From assembly GCF_001668625.1 (NCBI RefSeq), contig NZ_LZLJ01000096.1, positions 1 to 64,000 on the forward strand: 64,000 nt of DNA, read 5' to 3'. Made by a program: the position numbers and the translations under genes. Source of the stretch: Mycobacterium sp. 1274756.6. GTDB lineage: Bacteria > Actinomycetota > Actinomycetes > Mycobacteriales > Mycobacteriaceae. The first letter of the stretch is position 1. Every line of letters starts with the position of its first letter. Under the pieces are notes generated by a model. That model was not told where the DNA came from. It searched no databases and was given only the letters and a program-made list of their open reading frames with translations. Positions 51,053-58,528 of this stretch are shown in pieces.

Positions 51053-51934
51053 ATGCGATCGGTCGTCATCGACATTCCCGGCACCGTGCGCGTCACCGAC
51101 CGCCCCGACCCGGTGCTGCCCGGCCCCGACGGCGCGATCGTCGCGGTGCGCGCCGCCGCGATCTGCGGTTCGGACCTGCACTTCTACGAGGGGGACTACC
51201 CGCTGCCCGAGCCGGTTCCGCTCGGCCACGAGGTGGTCGGCACCGTCGTCGAGGTCGGCGCCCAGGTCAGGACGGTGGCCGTCGGCGATGCGGTGCTGGT
51301 GTCGTCGGTGGCCGGGTGCGGCCACTGCGCCGGCTGCGCCACCGGCGACCCGGTGATCTGTGCCGGCGGCCCGCAGGTGTTCGGATCTGGCGCGCTGGGC
51401 GGCGGGCAGTCCGAGCTGCTCGCCGTGCCGGCCGCGGACTTTCAGCTGCTGCCGGTGCCCGAGGGCTTCACCGACGAGGACGCCCTGCTGCTCACCGACA
51501 ACCTCGCCACCGGCTGGGCGGCCGCTCAACGCGCCGACATCCCGCCCGGCGGCACGGTGGCGGTGTTCGGGCTCGGCGCGGTCGGGTTGTGCGCGGTGCG
51601 CAGCGCGATCGCGCAGGGCGCGGGCACGGTGCTCGCCATCGACCCGGTGGCCGGGCGGCGCGACCGCGCGGCGCTCAGCGGTGCCACCCCGGTGCCGGGA
51701 CCCGCGGTGCCCGCGGTGCTCGAGGCCACCGACGGGCGCGGGGCGGCCGCCGTGATCGACGCGGTGGGCAACGACGCCACCCTCACCGAGGCGCTGACCT
51801 GCGTCCGGCCGGGCGGCACGGTGTCGGTGGTCGGGGTGCACGACCTGCAGCCGTTCCCGTTCCCGGCGCTGATGGCGTTGGTGCGCAGCACCACCTTGAG
51901 GCACTCCGGGCTGCGGGCGGCGAACATCGTGTAG
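51053..51934 (+). pseudogene. zinc-dependent alcohol dehydrogenase gene, 3' end broken by inverted duplication
   Basis: From ATG 51053 (GAGGAG upstream) the frame encodes a normal medium-chain zinc dehydrogenase: catalytic zinc segments ICGSDLHFYEG and GHEVVG, structural zinc loop CGHCAGC...C, and cofactor loop VFGLGAVGLCAV. At Leu282 (base 51898) the normal continuation stops. The following codons come from the inverted 3' end of the same gene and give ten foreign residues and a TAG (293 residues in all). The missing C-terminal part is found in the opposite orientation at 51899-52056. Family members have about 340-350 residues. The product may be unstable or inactive. Confidence 0.85.
51648..51898. 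repeat. 251-bp inverted repeat, left arm
   Basis: By eye this arm is identical over all 251 bases to the reverse complement of 52057-52307. It covers residues about 199-282 of the broken alcohol dehydrogenase gene. A 158-bp segment lies between the arms. Confidence 0.95.
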
Positions 51935-52307
51935 GCCTCCGCGGCATCCTCGAGCGCCATCGCGTGGGTGAAGATGCCGCCGGTGTCGAGCCGACCGGCC
52001 CGGATCAGCGGCACCAGCTCCGACCAGGTGCGCTGGATCGGCGCGGTGGTCATCCGCAAGGTGGTGCTGCGCACCAACGCCATCAGCGCCGGGAACGGGA
52101 ACGGCTGCAGGTCGTGCACCCCGACCACCGACACCGTGCCGCCCGGCCGGACGCAGGTCAGCGCCTCGGTGAGGGTGGCGTCGTTGCCCACCGCGTCGAT
52201 CACGGCGGCCGCCCCGCGCCCGTCGGTGGCCTCGAGCACCGCGGGCACCGCGGGTCCCGGCACCGGGGTGGCACCGCTGAGCGCCGCGCGGTCGCGCCGC
52301 CCGGCCA
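51899..52307 (-). pseudogene. inverted 3' fragment of the alcohol dehydrogenase gene
   Basis: Read on the minus strand from 52307 to about 51889 the DNA encodes the same gene from AGRRDRAALSG through RSTTLR and on into the missing C-terminal part (RMTTAPIQRTW, LIRAGRLDTGGIFTHAMALEDAAEAY, FAARSPECLKVV), without a frameshift, up to the junction with the left arm. It has no proper start of its own. So the gene's C-terminal part still exists, but upside down. Confidence 0.85.
52057..52307. repeat. 251-bp inverted repeat, right arm
   Basis: Exact inverted copy of 51648-51898. Beyond its outer end (52308) the sequence changes to CCATTCCGGCC-type short repeats unrelated to the gene. Confidence 0.95.
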
Positions 52308-52339
52308 TTCCGGCCACCCATTCCGGCCGCCCATTCCGC
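52305..52339. repeat. three short CCATTCCGGCC-type repeats
   Basis: CCATTCCGGCCAC, CCATTCCGGCCGC and CCATTCCGCG follow one another directly at the outer end of the right inverted-repeat arm. Confidence 0.75.
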
Positions 52340-52397
52340 GAGAGCGAAACCATGCAGCGAAAGTGCGAGTGGGCACCTGCACTGCTTCTGTCTCGCG
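52337..52397. repeat. palindromic repeat, copy B
   Basis: CGCGAGA at 52337-52343 pairs with TCTCGCG at 52391-52397, with partial pairing inward (GCAG near 52354 with CTGC near 52377). The right arm contains CTTCTGTCTCG, also found in the palindrome at 34736-34792. It is probably a second, more decayed member of the same dispersed element. Confidence 0.5.
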
Positions 52398-52524
52398 GGC
52401 GCGACGGGGGTGGCGGTGGCTCTGTCTCGCGGACGCGACGGGGGTGGCGGTGGCTTCGTTCTCGCGGGCGCGACGGGGTGGCGGTGGCTTCGTCCTCGCG
52501 GGCGCGACGGGGTGGCGGTGGCGC
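52391..52524. repeat. four-copy tandem array, period 34-35 bp
   Basis: Units begin with CTCGCGG at about 52392, 52426, 52461 and 52495 and share a GCGCGACGGGG-TGGCGGTGGC core. The last unit runs into the stop codon of the SDR gene. The first unit starts inside the right arm of the palindrome. No protein is recognised. Confidence 0.85.
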
Positions 52525-53277
52525 TCAGAGGCCGAGCGGGTAGCCGCCGCTGACCCGCAGCGTCTCCCCGGTGATGAACGACGCCTCCTCGGAGCAGAGG
52601 AACAGCAACGCCGCGACCACGTCGCCCGCGGTGCCCAACCGGTGCACCAGCTGACGCTCGGCCACGATGTGCTGCACCAGCGAGCTCGGCAGGTCGTCCA
52701 GGGTGTTGGCGGTGTCGGTCAGCCCCGGCGCGATCGCGTTGACCCGGATGCGATCGGCGGCCAGTTCGGTGGCGAAGGCCACGGTCAGCCCCCGCACCGC
52801 CAGCTTCGATACCCCGTAGGGGGTGACGTTGAGGTAGCCGGCCACCGATGCCAGGTTGACGACGACCCCGCCGCCCCGGGCGCGCATCGGCTCGCGACAG
52901 GCCAGGGTGCAGTTGACGACACCGATCACGTTCACGTCGAACAGCGCGCGGACATCGGCGCGGGACAGCACGCCGAACGGCTGGTTGTAGCGCAGCAGGT
53001 GCAGCCCGGCGTTGTTGACCAGGATGTCCACTCCGCCGAACCGCTCGACCGTCCCGACGATCGCGGCGTCGACCTGCTGTTCGTCGGCGACATCGCAGGG
53101 CACCGCCCAGACCCGGCCGCCGTCGTCGTTCAACTCCTCCGCGGTGCGCCGCGCGGCCGCGGCGTCGATGTCGGCGATGGCGACCGCGGCGCCCGCGTCG
53201 GTGAGCGCCCGGGCGAACTCCCGGCCGAGTCCGGCGGCTCCGCCGGTGACGAACGCGGTCTTGCCGTGGAAGCGCAC
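52525..53277 (-). CDS. short-chain dehydrogenase/reductase
   Basis: The 250-residue SDR has TGGAAGLGREFA (about residues 11-22), NNAG (about 89), catalytic NLASVAGYLNVTPYGVSKLAV with Tyr and Lys at YxxxK spacing, and FITGETLRVSGGYP at the end. It is the last gene of a seven-gene minus-strand operon (7 bp after the SnoaL gene). GTG 53277 is the start. The substrate is unknown; linkage to an enolase-superfamily enzyme suggests a small hydroxy acid or a derived alcohol. Confidence 0.85.
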   Translation of the reverse strand: MRFHGKTAFVTGGAAGLGREFARALTDAGAAVAIADIDAAAARRTAEELNDDGGRVWAVPCDVADEQQVDAAIVGTVERFGGVDILVNNAGLHLLRYNQPFGVLSRADVRALFDVNVIGVVNCTLACREPMRARGGGVVVNLASVAGYLNVTPYGVSKLAVRGLTVAFATELAADRIRVNAIAPGLTDTANTLDDLPSSLVQHIVAERQLVHRLGTAGDVVAALLFLCSEEASFITGETLRVSGGYPLGL

Positions 53278-53284
53278 CCCGTGA

Positions 53285-53776
53285 TTATCCCGTCACGCGC
53301 GCCAGCAGCGATCGTGCCCGGTCGCTGCCGTCGAGGACCTGCGCGGTCCGCGACCGGATCCGCCAACCGGTCACACCGCGCACCAGATGGAAGTGGTTGA
53401 CGGTGGCCCGCAGCAGCAGGTAGCCGTCGCCCTCGGCGCGGCGCAGGCAAAGCAGCGACTGGCAGACCGCCTCCGCGGTGTCGCCGGTCACGCGGATCAC
53501 CGCCGGACCCAGGAAATGCGCGCTGCCGCGCGCGATCAACCGCTGGTGGTCATCGGAGTCGACCATGGCGCGCACAGCATCGCGGCCGCTCATCTGCCGG
53601 TCTTCGACCGTGTAGCTGCCGTCGACGGTCCACAGGCCGGCGGTCGCCTCGGCCTCCCCGGCGTCGACCAGCGGACCGTAGGAGGCGATGAGGCGGGCAA
53701 TGGCACGCTCGTCCTCCACCGCCCGCAGCCGCTGCTCGAGTTCGTCGAGCCGCTGCCGCAGTGCGTCATCGGTCAC
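53285..53776 (-). CDS. SnoaL-like protein of the seven-gene operon
   Basis: The 163-residue protein begins with a helical stretch (LRQRLDELEQRLRAVEDERAIARLIASYG) followed by a SnoaL_4-type fold (VDAGEAEATAGLWTVDGSYTVEDRQMSGRDAVRAMVD; VTGDTAEAVCQSLLCLRR; NHFHLVRGVTGWRIRSRTAQVLDG). This subfamily includes ring-hydroxylating-dioxygenase-beta-like and dehydratase/cyclase-like proteins. GTG 53776 overlaps the stop of the LLM gene. Confidence 0.8.
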   Translation of the reverse strand: MTDDALRQRLDELEQRLRAVEDERAIARLIASYGPLVDAGEAEATAGLWTVDGSYTVEDRQMSGRDAVRAMVDSDDHQRLIARGSAHFLGPAVIRVTGDTAEAVCQSLLCLRRAEGDGYLLLRATVNHFHLVRGVTGWRIRSRTAQVLDGSDRARSLLARVTG

Positions 53777-54639
53777 GTTTGCTCCTCGCTGAGCCGATCG
53801 GCCAACTCACGCAGCTCGGCCAGCTGGTCGCAGTAGTGCTCGGCGGAGCGGGCGGCCACCACACAGGACACCATGGTCGCGCCGGCGTCGCGCAGCCGCC
53901 GCAGCCGATTGGTGGTGTCGGCCGGATCACCGCCGGGGTCGACGGCGCGGCCGGTGGACAAGACGATCTCGAAGCCCGGCGGTGGCGGCAGCGCGGCCAG
54001 CAGCTCGCTGATCGCGGCGTAGCGCAGGCCGAACGGCATCCAGCCGTCGCCGAACTCGACTGCGCGACGCAGTGATCGGCGGGTGTGCCCGCCCACCCAG
54101 ATCGGCACCCGCTGCTGGACCGCGCAGGGTTCGACGATCATCGCGTCATAGTGAAAGTGGCTGCCGCGGTAGGACACCCGCTCCTGCCCGAACGAGGCGC
54201 GCAGGGCGGCCAGCGCATCGTCGGCGCGGGCGCCGCGGTCCTCGAACGGCGCGCCGAGCAGGTCGAACTCCGCGCGCAGCGACCCGACCCCGACGCCGAG
54301 CACGAGCCGCCCGCCGCTGAGCCGATCCAGTGTCCCGTAGCGTTTCGCGATCTCCAGCGGGTGGTGGTAGCCGAGCACCAGCACCGAGGTGGTCAACCGG
54401 ATACCGGAGGTGCGTGCCGCGAGAAAGCTCAACGTGGCCAACGGGTCCCAGTACGTGGTGCCACGCTCGGTGTCGCCGGCGGGTACCGCGACGTGCTCGG
54501 CGCAGGTCAGGTGGTCGAAGCCGAGCCGGTCGGCGGCGGCCGCGATCGTCGCGATCTCCTCCGGCCCGGCGGTGCGCTCCCAGTCCGAGGCCACGCCGGG
54601 GACCTGCAGCACCACCGGGGTGACCAGCCCGAGCCGCAT
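53773..54639 (-). CDS. LLM-class (F420-dependent) oxidoreductase of the seven-gene operon
   Basis: The 288-residue protein has the LLM F420 features ADRLGFDHLTCAEHVAVP, LSFLAARTSGIRLTTSVLVLGYHHPLEIAKRYGTLDRLSGGRLVLGVGVGSL, and VPIWVGGHTRRSLRRAVEFGDGWMP. It is shorter than the LLM enzyme at 46429 and of another subgroup (TIGR03619-like). It probably transfers hydride between F420 and a small substrate. It abuts the SDR gene upstream with no gap and overlaps the SnoaL gene by 4 bp. Confidence 0.87.
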   Translation of the reverse strand: MRLGLVTPVVLQVPGVASDWERTAGPEEIATIAAAADRLGFDHLTCAEHVAVPAGDTERGTTYWDPLATLSFLAARTSGIRLTTSVLVLGYHHPLEIAKRYGTLDRLSGGRLVLGVGVGSLRAEFDLLGAPFEDRGARADDALAALRASFGQERVSYRGSHFHYDAMIVEPCAVQQRVPIWVGGHTRRSLRRAVEFGDGWMPFGLRYAAISELLAALPPPPGFEIVLSTGRAVDPGGDPADTTNRLRRLRDAGATMVSCVVAARSAEHYCDQLAELRELADRLSEEQT

Positions 54640-55434
54640 TCAGTCCTCGATCCCGAGCAGCCGCTGCATGGCGCGGTGGGTGCCCAGCACGACCTTCGCC
54701 CGATCCGGGTTGTTGCGGCGGGCCACATCCTCGGCGTTGCCGCCGGCGATGAAGACCGGTCCGTGCGGTAGCTGGTCGAGACCCTGCGCCGCGACCTCGC
54801 GGGGTTCGGCGACCCGGATGCCGGGCGCGTCGAAGTTGAGCCCGACCCGCTGCATCGCCGGGGTGCGGGTCACCCCTAACACCAGGTGCAGCACGTCGAC
54901 ATCGTGGTCGCGCAGTTCCAGCCAGAGGCTTTCGGCGAAGATCCGGCCGAACGCCTTGACCCCGCCGTAGACGCTGTGCCGCGTCGAGCCCAGGTAGCCG
55001 GCCATCGAGCCGACCAGCAGGATGCCGCCGCGCCGGCGGCGGCGCATCGGCCGGCCGAAGCGCTGCACCAGGTCCAGCTGGGTGTCGATGTTGAGGTCGA
55101 GGACCTTGCGGAAGTCGGCGAGGTCGCCGTCGAGGAATTCCGCGCTGCAGGTGTTGGCCCCCGCGTTGTAGATCAGCAGGCCCACCTCGACATCGCCGGC
55201 CAGCTCGGCGATCCGCTCCCCCGCGGCCGGATCGGTCAAATCCAGCGCGAGGGTGCGCACCTGGGTGCCGTGCGCGCGGCAGCGTTCGGCGGTGTTCTCC
55301 AGCGGTTCCGGCGAACGCGCCACCAGCAGCAGGTTGAGCCCGGCGCCGGCCAGCAGGTCGGCGAATTCGGCGCCCACGCCCTCGGATCCGCCGGCGATCA
55401 GCGCCCACGGTCCGTAGCGGTCGTTGAGGCTCAT
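54640..55434 (-). CDS. short-chain dehydrogenase of the seven-gene operon
   Basis: The 264-residue SDR resembles the DltE/long-chain-type group: LIAGGSEGVGAEFADLLAGAG (about residues 13-33), IYNAGANT, LVGSMAGYLGSTRHSVYGGVKAFGRIF with YxxxK. The cofactor motif GGSEGVG is a variant of the usual TGxxxGIG. ATG 55434 overlaps the GNAT stop (ATGA). Confidence 0.83.
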   Translation of the reverse strand: MSLNDRYGPWALIAGGSEGVGAEFADLLAGAGLNLLLVARSPEPLENTAERCRAHGTQVRTLALDLTDPAAGERIAELAGDVEVGLLIYNAGANTCSAEFLDGDLADFRKVLDLNIDTQLDLVQRFGRPMRRRRRGGILLVGSMAGYLGSTRHSVYGGVKAFGRIFAESLWLELRDHDVDVLHLVLGVTRTPAMQRVGLNFDAPGIRVAEPREVAAQGLDQLPHGPVFIAGGNAEDVARRNNPDRAKVVLGTHRAMQRLLGIED

Positions 55435-56045
55435 CGCGGTCTCCGCCACATGCGCCACAGGGTCGGCCCGCCGGAGGGGATGGTGATCTCACCGGTCACT
55501 TGGAAACCGAACCGCTCGTAGTAGGGGACGTTCTCGGCCTTGCTGGACTCCAGGTACGCCGGGCTGTGCTCGGCGTCGCAGCGGTCGAGTCGCGATCGCA
55601 TCAGGTCGCGGCCCAGGCCGCGGCCGCGCATCGTCGGGTCGCTGCCGATGGTGGCCAGGTACCAGTGCGGCTCCTCGGGATGGTCGCGTTGCATCAACTC
55701 GGTGAGGTCGCGTCCGGCGGCCAGCCGGGTGCCGAACGCCACGATCATCGCCGGCATCGCCAGCAACTCGGCGCGGCGGGACGGCCGCCACCGCCCCGGC
55801 GGATCCCACAGCGCCACCCCGCCGACGGTGCCGTCCACCGTGGCCACCTCCGCGCCCCCACCGCGCAGGTGGTGGTAGCGGGTCAGCGCGGCGAACATCC
55901 GGGGTAGCCGGACCTCGCGGGCCCGCGCGTCGGGCAGCAGCCATATCGAGACCGGGTCGTCGTGGAAGGCGCGGCCCAGCACCCGCGCGAGCGGGGTGAT
56001 GTCGGCTCTCTGCGCACTGCGCACCACGGTCGGCACGCCAGCCAC
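55431..56045 (-). CDS. GNAT-family N-acetyltransferase
   Basis: The 204-residue protein has the acetyl-CoA-binding motif A in IGSDPTMRGRGLGRDLM (about residues 133-149) and a late YYERFGF. It may correspond to Rv0133, a GNAT gene of about this length in the M. tuberculosis order (memory). The acceptor is not known. GTG 56045 lies 1 bp after the stop of the upstream gene. It is the middle gene of the seven-gene operon. Confidence 0.83.
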   Translation of the reverse strand: MAGVPTVVRSAQRADITPLARVLGRAFHDDPVSIWLLPDARAREVRLPRMFAALTRYHHLRGGGAEVATVDGTVGGVALWDPPGRWRPSRRAELLAMPAMIVAFGTRLAAGRDLTELMQRDHPEEPHWYLATIGSDPTMRGRGLGRDLMRSRLDRCDAEHSPAYLESSKAENVPYYERFGFQVTGEITIPSGGPTLWRMWRRPR

Positions 56046-56046
56046 G

Positions 56047-56967
56047 CTACCGGCCCCAGGATCGCTCGACGGCCTTGACCAGCCCGGTCAGCGTGGTGTT
56101 GACCGGTGTGGGCACTCCGGCGCGTTCCCCGTAGCGGCAGACCGCGCCGTTGATGACGTCGATCTCGCTGATCCGGCGCGCCTCGTGGTCCAGCAGTGCG
56201 GACGGTTTGGCGTCGGGCACGGCCGCGCCGAAGGCGCGCGCGTGCGCCACCGGGTCGTCGACCTGGATCGCGATGCCGCTGGCCCGGGCGACCTGCCAGG
56301 CCTCGGTCGCCGCCGCCCGGCTGACCGGACCCAGGTCCGGGTCGTCGCGCACCTGCCCGACGAGCAGGCCGGTCAGGGCGCACGGCGCGCTGTAGGCGGC
56401 GTTGCAGATCAGTTTCTCCCACTGCATGGCGGCGATATCGGCTACCGCGGCGGCGTCGAACCCGGCCGCGGACCAGGTCTGCGCGATCGCCTCGACGGCC
56501 TCCGCCGGCAGCCCGCGGTAGGCCCCGAGCCGGACCGCCCGCATCGCGTTGTGGCGCACATGGCCGGGAGCGACCCGGGCGGCGCCGAAGCCGCTGGCGA
56601 TGCCCACCGCGACCCGGTCCGCGCCGACGATCTCGGCGAAGGCCTCGGCGGACCCCAGGCCGTTCTGGATGGTCAGCACCGGGGTGTCGGGGCCGAGCAG
56701 CGGCAGCGCCTGTCGTGCCGCGACGGCGACGTCGGCGGCCTTCACCGACAGCACCACCAGATCCATCTGCTCGGCCGGGGCGGCGGTGGCGGCCCGCAGC
56801 GGCACCGTCTGGTCGGAGTCGGGTCCGCTGACCCGCAGCCCGGCGGCGTTGATCCGGTCGACGCCGTCCCGGCCGCGATCGATCACCAGCACGTCGTTAC
56901 CGGCCGCGCCGAGCTTGGCCGCGTAGATGGAACCCATGGCGCCGCAGCCGATTACGCCGATCTTCAT
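56047..56967 (-). CDS. 2-dehydropantoate 2-reductase-like protein (PanE/ApbA family)
   Basis: The 306-residue protein has the NADP-binding start MKIGVIGCGAMGSIYAAKLGAAGNDV, LVVLSVKAADV, an LTIQNGLGSAEAF segment, and the catalytic-type Lys in MQWEKLICNAAYSAPCALTG. ApbA/PanE proteins reduce 2-oxo acids such as ketopantoate to 2-hydroxy acids. Its place next to an enolase-superfamily sugar-acid dehydratase suggests a different 2-oxo acid as substrate. ATGA overlap upstream. Confidence 0.88.
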   Translation of the reverse strand: MKIGVIGCGAMGSIYAAKLGAAGNDVLVIDRGRDGVDRINAAGLRVSGPDSDQTVPLRAATAAPAEQMDLVVLSVKAADVAVAARQALPLLGPDTPVLTIQNGLGSAEAFAEIVGADRVAVGIASGFGAARVAPGHVRHNAMRAVRLGAYRGLPAEAVEAIAQTWSAAGFDAAAVADIAAMQWEKLICNAAYSAPCALTGLLVGQVRDDPDLGPVSRAAATEAWQVARASGIAIQVDDPVAHARAFGAAVPDAKPSALLDHEARRISEIDVINGAVCRYGERAGVPTPVNTTLTGLVKAVERSWGR

Positions 56968-58124
56968 GACGCCACCTTCCCGATCAGCTCAGCCAGGCCG
57001 GGTTTCCGCTCCAAACCGAATCCCGGCGCATCCGCCGGGGTGATCCGCCCGCCGGAGAGGACACAGTCCGGCGAGTAACCGCCGAACGGCTGGAAGACGC
57101 CGGGGTAGGCCTCGCAGCCGCCGAGGCCGAGTCCGGCGACGATGTGCAGGTTGATCAGGTGCCCGCCGTGCGGGAAGACCTGCGCCCGGTCGAAGCCGTG
57201 CTCTTCCAACAGGTTCAGCATGCGGGCGTACTCGGTCAGCCCGTAGCTGAGCCCGGCGTCCATCTGGAATACGTCGCGGTTCGCGCGCATCCCGGCGTAG
57301 CGCAGCAGGTTGGTCACGTCGGGTGCGGAGAACAGGTTCTCCCCGGTGGCGACCGGGCCGTCGTAGTGCTCGATCAGGCGGCGGTTGAGCTCGAAATCCA
57401 GGGGATCGCCGGGCTCTTCGAACCAGCGCAGCCGGTAGGGGGCGAGCACCTTCGCCCAGGCGAGGGCGGCGTCGGTGGCGAAGCGGCCGTTGGCGTCGAC
57501 GGCCACCCGGGCGCCCTCACCGACGACGTCGATCACCGCTTCCAGCCGGGCCAGGTCCTCCCGTCGTGCGGCGCCACCGATCTTCATCTTCACCGCGCCG
57601 TACCCGCTGTCGAGGTAGCCGCGCATCTCGTCGCGCAGCGCGGGGAGCCCGCCGTCGGGGTAGTAGTAGCCGCCGGCGGCGTAGACCGGGACGCCGTCGG
57701 CCGGTTGCCTGCCGGCGCGGCGGGCGATCGTGACGTAGGCGGGTTCGTCGGCGAGTTTCGCGTTCAGGTCCCAGCAGGCCAGTTCCAGGGCCGCTGCGGC
57801 GGCCGCGCGGTCGCCGTGCCCGCCGGGTTTCTCGTCGCGGATCGCGCAGGCCAGCACGCGCGCCGGGTCCAGCCCGCCGGAATCGTCCTGCAGGCTCTCC
57901 GGCGGCGCGGACAGCAGGCGCGGGATCATCCGATCGCGCAGGATGCCGCTCTGGGCGAACCGGCCGATCGAGTTGAACGCCACCCCGACCACCGGCGCCC
58001 CGCCCCGGATCACGTCGGAGACCACTGCGACCAGCGAGACGGTGTGCGTGGAGAAGTCGACCAGGGCGTTGGCGATGTCGCCGCGCAGCGGTACGGACTG
58101 TTCGACGACGGCGGTGATGCGCAT
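56964..58124 (-). CDS. enolase-superfamily dehydratase (D-tartrate dehydratase-like)
   Basis: The 386-residue protein belongs to the mandelate racemase/muconate-lactonising group. It has the catalytic KMKIGG motif (K-x-K, about residue 185), metal ligands in VDANGRF (Asp), WFEEPGDP (Glu) and GENLF (Glu), and a FPHGGHLINLHI segment with a conserved His. The YAAGGYYYPDGGLPALRDEM stretch and the overall length resemble D-tartrate dehydratase (TarD). It would remove water from a sugar acid or hydroxy acid to give a 2-oxo acid, a possible substrate for the following PanE-like enzyme. It is first gene of the seven-gene operon. Confidence 0.82.
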   Translation of the reverse strand: MRITAVVEQSVPLRGDIANALVDFSTHTVSLVAVVSDVIRGGAPVVGVAFNSIGRFAQSGILRDRMIPRLLSAPPESLQDDSGGLDPARVLACAIRDEKPGGHGDRAAAAAALELACWDLNAKLADEPAYVTIARRAGRQPADGVPVYAAGGYYYPDGGLPALRDEMRGYLDSGYGAVKMKIGGAARREDLARLEAVIDVVGEGARVAVDANGRFATDAALAWAKVLAPYRLRWFEEPGDPLDFELNRRLIEHYDGPVATGENLFSAPDVTNLLRYAGMRANRDVFQMDAGLSYGLTEYARMLNLLEEHGFDRAQVFPHGGHLINLHIVAGLGLGGCEAYPGVFQPFGGYSPDCVLSGGRITPADAPGFGLERKPGLAELIGKVAS

Positions 58125-58218
58125 CAGAACGGTGGTTTACGAGAACTGATCGAGCGCGCTTCGTCGGCGCTGAAAACGCGCTGCCCCTCGGCCATGCGGT
58201 CGATGATAACGGTGTCGC

Positions 58219-58503
58219 CTAGCGGCCCCGCTGCTGCAGCGCCTCGATCGAGGCCCCCGCGCGATCAAAGAACACGTCCACCTGGTCCTCGTTGTAGCCG
58301 CGCCGCAGGATCGGCGGCAACCCGAACCGGGCGTGCCGAACATCGTCGGCCGACAACGCGTTTCGGGACTCGAGGCAATCGGCGATCTGCTCCAGCAGCT
58401 CGTCGACCTGCTCCTTGTTGTAGCCGCGCTTGCCGATCGGCGGCTTCCCGAAGGTCGCCTCCCGCACGTCGAGCGAGCTGAGCAACCCCTCGGATTCGAA
58501 CAC
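58219..58503 (-). CDS. small protein with two DivIVA-type motifs
   Basis: The 94-residue protein is built from two copies of a DivIVA-domain-like unit: VREATFGKPPIGKRGYNKEQVDELL (about residues 12-36) and VRHARFGLPPILRRGYNEDQVDVFF (about 49-73). The F-x-x-PP-I-x-x-RGYN-x-x-QVD pattern is shared by actinobacterial Wag31/DivIVA-domain proteins. There is no long coiled coil. GTG 58503 is my choice; ATG 58545 is in frame and adds 14 residues overlapping the HNH gene end. It may bind membrane or another DivIVA protein. Confidence 0.7.
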   Translation of the reverse strand: MFESEGLLSSLDVREATFGKPPIGKRGYNKEQVDELLEQIADCLESRNALSADDVRHARFGLPPILRRGYNEDQVDVFFDRAGASIEALQQRGR

Positions 58504-58528
58504 GAACCGATCGTATGCCCCGCCCGGG

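Noticed and set aside
51648..52307. Insertion sequence or integron with terminal inverted repeats
   Set aside because: The 251-bp arms are coding sequence of a dehydrogenase, the interior is the same gene's 3' end, and no transposase or target duplication is present.
51526..52353. Apparent minus-strand alcohol dehydrogenase gene with its own start
   Set aside because: Its dehydrogenase part is the inverted duplicate of the plus-strand gene, its start lies in the flanking short repeats and its end runs antisense through the plus-strand gene; it is a fragment.
52391..52524. CRISPR array
   Set aside because: The units are contiguous 34-35-bp tandem repeats with no unique spacers, and no cas gene is near.
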